A stretch of DNA of 64,000 nucleotides. Source: Synechococcus sp. WH 7805. GTDB lineage: Bacteria > Cyanobacteriota > Cyanobacteriia > PCC-6307 > Cyanobiaceae. The stretch covers positions 1,670,333 through 1,734,332 of the forward strand of contig NZ_CH724168.1 in NCBI RefSeq assembly GCF_000153285.1, given 5' to 3'. This document shows positions 58,155 through 64,000 of this stretch, piece after piece. A program made the translations under genes and the position numbers. Each line of letters opens with the position of its first letter. Position 1 is the stretch's first letter. The notes beneath the pieces were generated by a model. The model saw nothing but the letters and a program-made list of their open reading frames with translations. It was not told the origin of the DNA and did no database searches.

Positions 58155-58379
58155 TCAGTTTGATTCGGTTGTGCCCAGAACGGACCACATTGCGGCCTGT
58201 GAGGCGATCACAGGCTCGACCTTGCTTGCTTGGCCAGCGTTCAGGGAAGGGCGAGCTGCCGAGGCTTGGCTGCGAACCATCTGAACAGCAAGGGAAGCAA
58301 CGATGAAAGCTCCGATGAATCCAGCAGCGATGGTGATCGGGCTGCGAACGACTTGGCTGGAGGAGGCGCTGAAGGTCAT
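58155..58379 (-). CDS. Small single-pass membrane protein upstream of moaC
   Basis: The 74-residue ORF begins [20 protein letters not shown] and has one transmembrane helix (about residues 13-33, [19 protein letters not shown]) followed by an Ala/Ser-rich segment. It lies 22 bases upstream of moaC on the same strand. The function is unknown. The position inside the molybdenum-cofactor/nitrate island makes it a candidate accessory protein. Confidence 0.55.
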   Translation of the reverse strand: MTFSASSSQVVRSPITIAAGFIGAFIVASLAVQMVRSQASAARPSLNAGQASKVEPVIASQAAMWSVLGTTESN

Positions 58380-58404
58380 TCTTGAATTGACGCGAATTAG
58401 AGCA

Positions 58405-58566
58405 TCATGGAGACAGGCTGTAAGAACCGTTACCGAACGCACTGAAAGTTTTCAAAGTTGTTCCCTGCTCCTGGTTGATCACAAGCAGGCCGGAGGCCAG
58501 CCCTTCGGATGCGAGCCAGCCATGGGCAGAGCCAAACAACAATCCAAGGGAGAGGGCGAAACGCAT
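58405..58566 (-). CDS. Small putatively secreted protein
   Basis: The 53-residue ORF begins MRFALSLGLLFGSAHGWLAS, which looks like a Sec signal peptide (cleavage possibly after GSAHG), followed by a 35-residue polar mature part. It is 25 bases upstream of the 74-residue membrane protein gene on the same strand. The function is unknown; it may be spurious. Confidence 0.4.
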   Translation of the reverse strand: MRFALSLGLLFGSAHGWLASEGLASGLLVINQEQGTTLKTFSAFGNGSYSLSP

Positions 58567-58673
58567 CCGATTGGTCAGTGAATGAACGAAGCTTCGATGG
58601 TGCTGATCAAACGCTTCGTCGTGGATGTCACTGTTTTGAGCTAAAGAAGAAAAAACGGTTGTTCCTGATACCA

Positions 58674-59141
58674 ATGCGCCGGCAACTTGATCAGTCGCGG
58701 CATTGTTATGCCTTTGAACAGGATTTCATTGGTTCTTGGCGCTGCATTCCTCTGTGTGTCCGCCGCAAACTCGATCTGGCCGGCGTCAAGCTCAAGCTCA
58801 GCCACTGGCTTGCGATGTCTCAGGAGCAACGCCAGGCGTTGGTGGATTGGAACGATGGGGCCCAAGAGCTGACGCGGATGCGCGATCACTTGCGCGTCTG
58901 CACCGCTGCCATGGCTGATGGGGTTGTGAAGGATCTCCCGCCATGCACGCAGGAACCCTGGCAGCAATCAGATGCTTTGCCTGAGTCTCTCCTGGAGGCT
59001 GCGAGGACGCGGCAGGTTCAACTGTCACTGCATCACTGGAGGGATCTCTGCGAATTGGACCGTTTTGCGCTCTGCAAGTTGGCGCGGCCCGGCCACGATC
59101 ACCACAATCTGGACGCCGCATTCAACGAAGTGCTGGGGTGA
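58674..59141 (+). CDS. Nitrate reductase-associated protein family
   Basis: The 155-residue protein resembles the nitrate-reductase-associated family found beside cyanobacterial narB: FEQDFIGSWRCIPLCVRRKL, WLAMSQEQRQALVDWND and a C-terminal LCELDRFALCKLARPGHDHH. The last part suggests a metal or cofactor contact. It may assist maturation of NarB. Its stop overlaps the convergent narB gene by 20 bases. The ATG giving MRRQLDQSRH is chosen; the open frame upstream is not conserved-looking. Confidence 0.85.
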   Translation: MRRQLDQSRHCYAFEQDFIGSWRCIPLCVRRKLDLAGVKLKLSHWLAMSQEQRQALVDWNDGAQELTRMRDHLRVCTAAMADGVVKDLPPCTQEPWQQSDALPESLLEAARTRQVQLSLHHWRDLCELDRFALCKLARPGHDHHNLDAAFNEVLG

Positions 59142-61350
59142 GCAGCCGCCGCAGGTTCTCCAGAACGCCTGTGTCCTGTTCCGTCGGTTTCACAACCGAT
59201 ACCGCTGGAGCGACTACCACGGCAGAGGCTTTTAGTTCCGGTTGTTTGGAGATCGGACAGGCCTGATCGTGCATGAGGGCATTGGCTTCGCAGGCTTCGG
59301 CCTGAGTGAAGCCCCAATGCATTGGTAGGAACACTGATCCCACGCGGATCCGCTCCGACACGCAAACCCGCGCGGTGAGCGTGCCTCGACGGGATGTGAT
59401 GGCTGCCAAGCCGTTGTCTTCCAGACCAAAGCGCTTGGCATCGCTGGGATGCATTTCAAGGCTGGGTTCGGGATGCATGGCGTTCAGGCGTGCGACCTTG
59501 CCCGTGCGCGTCATTGTGTGCCATTGGCCGAGATAGCGACCCACTGTGAGCACCAGCGGGTACATCTCGCAGGGGGGTTCTGCCAGACCCAGGGGACTGT
59601 CCTTTTGAAATCTGGCCCGACCACTGGCAGTCGGGAATCGTTTCTTTTCGTAGAGACGTTTGGAGGTTCTGGTTGGGCCTTCACCCTTGGGGTAAGGCCA
59701 TTGCTGCGGGCCATGCTCCTTCAGCAGGGAGTGACTAAGACCCGACATGTCGCAGACGCGGGCCGCCGTGAGAGAGGTGAACTCCTCATAAACCTCTGCG
59801 GCTGAGCTGTAGGAAAACTGGTCGACGAAGCCGAGTCGTCGTCCGAGTTCTGCAAACACTTCCCAGTCCGCTCGGCTGTCGCCATGGCGGGGCCTGAACG
59901 CTGGGCACAAGGTGACCCGCCGCTCTGAATTGGTCATCGCTCCGCTCTTTTCACTCCATTGGGCTGCCGGCAGAAGCAGATGGGCGTAATGAGACGTTTC
60001 GGTGTCGGCATAGGCTTCGCTCACCACCACGAGTTTGCAGCGTTGCATCGCGGCTTTGACGCGTTCGAGGTCCGGCATGCTGACCAGTGGGTTCGTGGCA
60101 GCCACCCACCAGAGATCGAGCTCCCCCCGTTCCATCGCTTCCACTTGTTTCCATGCGTCCAGTCCTGGTTGGGCAGCAATGGATCCAGGGGCAAACCCCC
60201 ACGCTTTCTCAACCGCATGGCGGTGCTCCGCATTGGTGACCAATCGGTAGCCAGGAAGCAGATGGGCGAGGCCGCCGGCTTCGCGTCCACCCATGGCATT
60301 CGGTTGACCCGTGAGTGAGAAGGGGCCTGCACCGGCTTTGCCGATCTCCCCGGTGAGCAGGTGCAGGTTGATCAGCCCTCCCACAACGGCGGTTCCCTCT
60401 CGCCGTTGGTTCACGCCCATCGACCAAAGGCTCAAAATCCCTTCCTTTCGGCTCCAAAGCCTTGCCACTGAACGCAGGTCTTTTTCGGCGATGCCGCAGA
60501 ACTTGCTGGTTTTTCCTGGTGTCCAGGCCTTGATTGTTTGGGTGAACGCTGCGAAGCCTTCTGTGGCGCTATCGATGAAGTCGCTGTCGAAGCCATTGTC
60601 CTGAAGCACCAGGCGCGCCAGGCCATGCAGCAAGGCGAGGTCGGTGCCGGGGGCAAGCGCGAGGTGGTAATCGGCAATTTTTGCTGTATCGGTGCAGCGG
60701 GGATCAATCACAACGATGGTGAGTCCCTTGGGATCACGCTTTTTGCGTTTCAACAGGCGTTGGAACAGCACCGGATGGCAGTCGGCTGTGTTGGTGCCGA
60801 TCAAGAAGGCTACGGAGCAGTGATCGAGATCCTCGTAACAGCAGGGCGGACCGTCGGAGCCGAGACTGCGGGTGTAGCCAGCTACGGCTGAACTCATGCA
60901 CAGCCGTGAATTGGCATCGAAATTATTGGTGCCGAGGGCGCCCTTCAGCAGTTTCTGAGCGATGTAGTAATCCTCGGTGTGAAATTGCCCGGAGCCGTAC
61001 ATGGCAATGGCATCAGCCCCCTTGCTGGCCAAGGTGGAACGAATGCGCTCGGTGAGCAGGTCGAAGGCGCTGTTCCAGCTGATGGCCTGGAACGGATCTG
61101 CCAGTGTTGCTCGGTATAGAGGCTGGCTAAGGCGACCTTGTCCCAGGGTCTCTCCAACCGTGGCACCTTTAATGCACACCTGTCCGTGGCTGGATGGGTG
61201 CTCGCGATGACCGCGTGCACTCCACATCGGATTACCTTCGGCGTCCCGCTTTACCGCTTTTCCGGCTTCTCCTGGAGGCAAGAGGTCCAGACCGCAGCCA
61301 ACGCCGCAGTAGGGACACTGACTTTGCACAGACGCGGTGGTAGGCGACAT
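59122..61350 (-). CDS. narB: Ferredoxin-nitrate reductase
   Basis: The 742-residue molybdenum bis-MGD enzyme reduces nitrate to nitrite in the cytoplasm. The N-terminal [4Fe-4S] ligands are in SQCPYCGVGCGL and QVCIKGATVG; the Mo-cofactor-binding domains follow (SVAFLIGTNTADCHPVLF, LTGEIGKAGAGPFSLTGQPN). I chose ATG 61350 (MSPTTASVQ) because a longer in-frame start would put an intergenic hairpin into the coding region. It lies 80 bases downstream of the nitrate permease gene and is probably in one operon with it. Confidence 0.96.
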   Translation of the reverse strand: MSPTTASVQSQCPYCGVGCGLDLLPPGEAGKAVKRDAEGNPMWSARGHREHPSSHGQVCIKGATVGETLGQGRLSQPLYRATLADPFQAISWNSAFDLLTERIRSTLASKGADAIAMYGSGQFHTEDYYIAQKLLKGALGTNNFDANSRLCMSSAVAGYTRSLGSDGPPCCYEDLDHCSVAFLIGTNTADCHPVLFQRLLKRKKRDPKGLTIVVIDPRCTDTAKIADYHLALAPGTDLALLHGLARLVLQDNGFDSDFIDSATEGFAAFTQTIKAWTPGKTSKFCGIAEKDLRSVARLWSRKEGILSLWSMGVNQRREGTAVVGGLINLHLLTGEIGKAGAGPFSLTGQPNAMGGREAGGLAHLLPGYRLVTNAEHRHAVEKAWGFAPGSIAAQPGLDAWKQVEAMERGELDLWWVAATNPLVSMPDLERVKAAMQRCKLVVVSEAYADTETSHYAHLLLPAAQWSEKSGAMTNSERRVTLCPAFRPRHGDSRADWEVFAELGRRLGFVDQFSYSSAAEVYEEFTSLTAARVCDMSGLSHSLLKEHGPQQWPYPKGEGPTRTSKRLYEKKRFPTASGRARFQKDSPLGLAEPPCEMYPLVLTVGRYLGQWHTMTRTGKVARLNAMHPEPSLEMHPSDAKRFGLEDNGLAAITSRRGTLTARVCVSERIRVGSVFLPMHWGFTQAEACEANALMHDQACPISKQPELKASAVVVAPAVSVVKPTEQDTGVLENLRRLLTPALR

Positions 61351-61375
61351 GGCAGCAATCCGATGAATTGAGAAA

Positions 61376-61400
61376 CCCCCGATGCCAGCGGCATCGGGGG
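61376..61400 (-). promoter_or_regulatory. Strong hairpin between the permease gene and narB
   Basis: A perfect 11-bp inverted repeat CCCCCGATGCC / 3-base loop / GGCATCGGGGG lies 30 bases after the permease stop and 26 bases before the narB ATG. It is followed on the mRNA by TTTCTC, a weak T-tract. It could be a partial terminator or attenuator, or a barrier that protects the permease mRNA from 3' decay. It would set the ratio of the two proteins. Confidence 0.7.
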
Positions 61401-61430
61401 TGGTCACCATCCGAAGATGGAGCTGAGGTG

Positions 61431-62999
61431 TTAACCAGCCATCGAGGGAGTGCCCTCAGAGGCGGTTTCACCTTCGTGCAAGTCAGCGAAGGAGCCCTTG
61501 GGTTCCTTCAGGAAGAAGAAGCAGAAGAACGCGACGATCAAACCAGCAATTCCCAGGATCTGGAAAAAGGCACTGTTGGATGCTGCAATCGTTTCTGGAG
61601 TTGGTTCACCAGCACCGCCCATCCAAAGCGGCAGCAGGCTGAAGATGGTGAGATAGGTCACCGCACCAACGTTTCCGTAGGCACCAACCAAGCCAGCCAC
61701 CTGTCCGGTGACGCGACGTTTGACCAGGGGCACCAACGCAAAGGTGGCGCCTTCTCCGGACTGCACAAAGAAGGAAGCGAGCATGGTGATCAAAACGGCG
61801 ATCACGATGCCGGTACTGCCAGTAAAAGTTCCGGGCTTGATCAAACTCATGATCAGATAACCAAAACCCAGCCCTGCGGTGAGGAAACCCATGGTGTTTT
61901 TGCGGCTGCCGAGTTTGTCAGAAATCAGACCGCCTGCTGGACGAGCCACCAGATTCACAAAAGCGAAGCAGGAGGCAAGAATTCCAGCCGTTGCTTTCGG
62001 CAGATCAAACGTGGTTTCGAAGAACGTGGGCAGCATGGAAACCACGGCCAGTTCTGAACCGAAATTCACGATGTAAGTCAGCTCAAGAATGGCAACCTGT
62101 TTGAACTCATAACGATCCTCCTTGGGGTATACCTTGGTCCCCATGATCAACTCTCGGTTGGTGCGGACGATGCCCCAGGTTTGAAAAACAAACCAGACCA
62201 AGACCGCAAGCAGAGCGAGAGGATAGGTGGATGCGTTGAGGAATCCAACTTTTTGAAGTCTCCAGCACAACACGCAGAGAATGGCTGCGAAGGGAACATT
62301 CATTCCCAGAAGTCCCCAGAAGTCACGCATGCTGGTGACTTCAAGGCCTGCCGTTCGCTCAGGGCGCTGATAGACCTTCCCGGGTGGTGTGTCAGCCACA
62401 TTGAAGTAGTAGATCACGCCATAGATGGCTGAGATAATTCCCGTCAGAGCGATGGCACCGCGCCAGTTCAGAACGGCTCCGGTTGGCAATTCGAAACCAC
62501 CGGAGAAGGAGAGCCATCCAGCCAGGCCGACCAGTGACAGTGCAGAGAATGCGGATCCGAAGTTTCCCCAACCCCCATAAATGCCTTCAGCGAGACCAAT
62601 TTCTTTGGGGGGAAACCATTCGGCCACCATGCGGATGCCGATCACAAATCCAGCGCCAACGATTGACAGCAGCAGACGAGCCACCACCAACTGATTGAAA
62701 TCCTGCGCAGATGCAAACATCAGACAGGGGATCACCGAAAACACCAACAGCGTGGAATAGGTGAGCCGGGGACCAAATTTGTCGAGCAGCATGCCGATCA
62801 GCACACGTGCAGGAATGGTGAGGGCCACGTTGCAGATAGCCACAGTTCGAATCTGACCAACCGTCAGGCCAAGATCGGCTTTCACGGTGGTTGCTAGAGG
62901 AGCGAGATTGAACCAGACAACAAAAGTAAGAAAGAATGCAAACCAGGTGAGATGCAGTGTTCTATATCTGCCCTGGAATGACCAAAGTTCGCCAAGCAT
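61431..62999 (-). CDS. nrtP: MFS nitrate/nitrite permease (NrtP/NapA type)
   Basis: The 522-residue nitrate/nitrite porter of the MFS has about 12 transmembrane helices. The N-terminal HLTWFAFFLTFVVWFNLAPL, TIPARVLIGMLLDKFGPRLTY and GAGFVIGIRMVAEWFPPKE, with NNP-type Gly-rich helices (GIYGGWGNFGSAFSALSLVG), support the call. Marine Synechococcus use this permease rather than the NrtABCD ABC system. An NtcA-type promoter lies upstream and narB follows. Confidence 0.95.
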   Translation of the reverse strand: MLGELWSFQGRYRTLHLTWFAFFLTFVVWFNLAPLATTVKADLGLTVGQIRTVAICNVALTIPARVLIGMLLDKFGPRLTYSTLLVFSVIPCLMFASAQDFNQLVVARLLLSIVGAGFVIGIRMVAEWFPPKEIGLAEGIYGGWGNFGSAFSALSLVGLAGWLSFSGGFELPTGAVLNWRGAIALTGIISAIYGVIYYFNVADTPPGKVYQRPERTAGLEVTSMRDFWGLLGMNVPFAAILCVLCWRLQKVGFLNASTYPLALLAVLVWFVFQTWGIVRTNRELIMGTKVYPKEDRYEFKQVAILELTYIVNFGSELAVVSMLPTFFETTFDLPKATAGILASCFAFVNLVARPAGGLISDKLGSRKNTMGFLTAGLGFGYLIMSLIKPGTFTGSTGIVIAVLITMLASFFVQSGEGATFALVPLVKRRVTGQVAGLVGAYGNVGAVTYLTIFSLLPLWMGGAGEPTPETIAASNSAFFQILGIAGLIVAFFCFFFLKEPKGSFADLHEGETASEGTPSMAG

Positions 63000-63089
63000 G
63001 GGGTTTGGTTTAGATGAAGAGTCAAACCCCGGCTTCGAAAAGAATGCGCTCAGGATTCAAAATGCGGCGCTCATGCAGACCGCCTCTTC

Positions 63090-63131
63090 ATTGCACCATT
63101 TGCAGTGCCTCCATCCGGTTGTATTTGCTAC
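63090..63131 (-). promoter_or_regulatory. NtcA-activated promoter of the permease-narB unit
   Basis: On the minus strand GTAGCAAATACAAC (one base from GTA-N8-TAC) at 63131-63118 is followed after exactly 22 bases by the -10-like TGCAAT (63095-63090). NtcA class II promoters have this spacing and no -35. The predicted start lies about 85 bases before the permease ATG. The assignment is by pattern only. Confidence 0.6.
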
Positions 63132-63254
63132 TAAATATTGGGCGTTGCTCAGTCGCTGCAAGCATCACAAAAAGCCCTTGATGGCAAAAAAGTAGTTGTT
63201 GTTACAGAAGTGTCTTCCCAGGGAAGTGATAGGTGGCTCATTCATTCATTGTCG

Positions 63255-63839
63255 ATGGCTCGTTCGCTTCGTGCTGTGGTCTTTGCAGGAGGTGCCAGCG
63301 AGAGAATGGGAACAGATAAAGCCTTGCTTCGCCATCCCAATGGCGACAGCTGGTTAGTCACAACGGTCAACCTTCTGCGCTCAGTGGATCTTGAGGTATG
63401 GGTGCTCAGTGGTCATGGCAGCCACCGGAAATGTCTGGCCGGTCAACCCGGCGTGACCGTTCAAGCTGAGCCTTGGGCACCGGCAGGCCCTTTGCAGGCC
63501 TTCGGTTGTGTGTTGTCCGAACGGGAGGATGAAGCATGGCTCACGCTTCCTGTGGACATGCCTGGTCTTCGCCGCAGCACGCTTCTGTCCCTCTTGCAGC
63601 ATTGGCGCCGGGCCGAAGGCCTGGCCTTGGTGGCAGAGGGTGGTGATCGCTTACAGCCGTTGTTCGGTGTGTACCCCTGTGGAGCGAACAACAGAACCGC
63701 ACTCGATCAGGAGTTGGCCGAGGGACGCGGCAGATGGTTCGGTTGGTTGGAACGAATTGACTACACCACGTTCCTTTGCCCAGACCAGGATCTAATCAAT
63801 GCGAACGGGCCAGATGATCTGGCAGCGTTGATGCGATGA
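63255..63839 (+). CDS. mobA: Molybdenum cofactor guanylyltransferase
   Basis: The 194-residue enzyme transfers GMP to molybdopterin to make the MGD cofactor of NarB. It has the nucleotidyltransferase start AVVFAGGASERMGTDKALL, a LPVDMPG metal-binding motif and GDRLQPLFGVYP. I chose ATG 63255; upstream in-frame codons do not look conserved. It diverges from the permease and overlaps moaA by four bases. Confidence 0.94.
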   Translation: MARSLRAVVFAGGASERMGTDKALLRHPNGDSWLVTTVNLLRSVDLEVWVLSGHGSHRKCLAGQPGVTVQAEPWAPAGPLQAFGCVLSEREDEAWLTLPVDMPGLRRSTLLSLLQHWRRAEGLALVAEGGDRLQPLFGVYPCGANNRTALDQELAEGRGRWFGWLERIDYTTFLCPDQDLINANGPDDLAALMR

Positions 63840-64000
63840 GCCCCTTACCAGCTGAGTTCGATCAATGGAGCCGACCATTCGGCGTTCTGAGGATCTCTTT
63901 GACGGCCCGCTGCAACTTGGCCTGCCCGTATTGCTGCCCGGACCAAAAGGATCCACCGGGATTATTGAATCTTGATCAGCATCTTCGTCTGATTCGTGTT
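63836..64000 (+). CDS. moaA: GTP 3',8-cyclase MoaA, 5' part only
   Basis: The first 55 codons are present and the gene runs off the window. The radical SAM motif ARCNLACPYC (C-x3-C-x2-C) follows VLRISLTARCN near residue 25, as in MoaA. It starts the molybdenum-cofactor pathway from GTP together with MoaC. The ATG overlaps the mobA stop as ATGA. After the cluster motif the sequence CPDQKDPPG differs slightly from the usual YCMPxG pattern. Confidence 0.9.
   Translation, partial: MSPLPAEFDQWSRPFGVLRISLTARCNLACPYCCPDQKDPPGLLNLDQHLRLIRV

Noticed and set aside
61351-61410. Extended narB start 20 codons upstream
   Set aside because: The extension would encode the arms of the hairpin and does not resemble the NarB N-terminus, which begins just before the first cysteine motif.

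Overview
The window is chromosomal DNA from a picocyanobacterium, most likely a marine Synechococcus (subcluster 5.1 type). The evidence is a cyanobacterial lipoprotein PsbQ, sucrose-phosphate synthase, a Tic20-family protein, a phytol-kinase-like enzyme, ferredoxin-type NirA and NarB, an NrtP/NapA-type nitrate permease, a group 2 sigma factor, compact gene spacing and fairly high GC. The only stretch visibly lower in GC is one giant protease gene at 28.6-34.5 kb. No rRNA, tRNA, CRISPR array, transposase or prophage was recognised.

Layout. 0-2.3 kb: a partial PRC-barrel gene and dnaN on the minus strand, then a 476-bp non-coding gap upstream of dnaN that is a candidate replication origin. 2.3-12.2 kb: thrC, a DUF1400 protein and a UbiB/ABC1 kinase (minus), then recN, uvrA and a DUF1400 alpha/beta hydrolase (plus). 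12.4-28.6 kb: housekeeping genes, namely sucrose-phosphate synthase, purT, mraY, argG, rpsF, a Tic20-like gene, aroE, dnaK, pstS, a ThiO-like oxidase, psbQ, purU and an O-antigen-ligase-like protein. 28.6-34.5 kb: one 1961-codon gene combining a serralysin-type zinc protease, RTX-like and cadherin-like segments, five near-identical 116-residue repeats, a subtilisin/kexin-type protease and a P-domain. Its upstream gap carries a phased array of 8-bp direct repeats. 34.6-48.8 kb: a B12-type radical SAM protein, a ClC channel, acnB, DAHP synthase, a phytol kinase, a sigma factor, ppk, an MFS exporter, a GNAT protein and a TrpD-like protein.

48.8-64 kb is a nitrogen-assimilation island: cyanase, a helical-repeat protein, a FocA-type nitrite channel, nirA, siroheme synthesis (a CbiX-like chelatase and cobA), a nearly complete molybdenum-cofactor set (moaB/mogA, moaD, moaE, moeA, moaC, mobA, moaA), a nitrate-reductase-associated protein, narB and the nitrate permease. 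Several very small genes lie between the known ones. The permease imports nitrate, NarB (molybdenum cofactor plus Fe-S) reduces it to nitrite, NirA (siroheme plus Fe-S) reduces nitrite to ammonium, and cyanase releases ammonium from cyanate. A good NtcA-type promoter precedes the permease-narB pair, and a strong hairpin separates those two genes.

Notable points: the dual-protease megaprotein with recently amplified repeats and its phased upstream direct repeats; two genes (thiO-like and radical SAM) whose only sensible start is a CTG overlapping the upstream stop as CTGA; the nrtP-narB intergenic hairpin; and a perfect 12-bp hairpin at the start of moaC. Gene calls rest on motif and family recognition by eye. 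No database search was possible.
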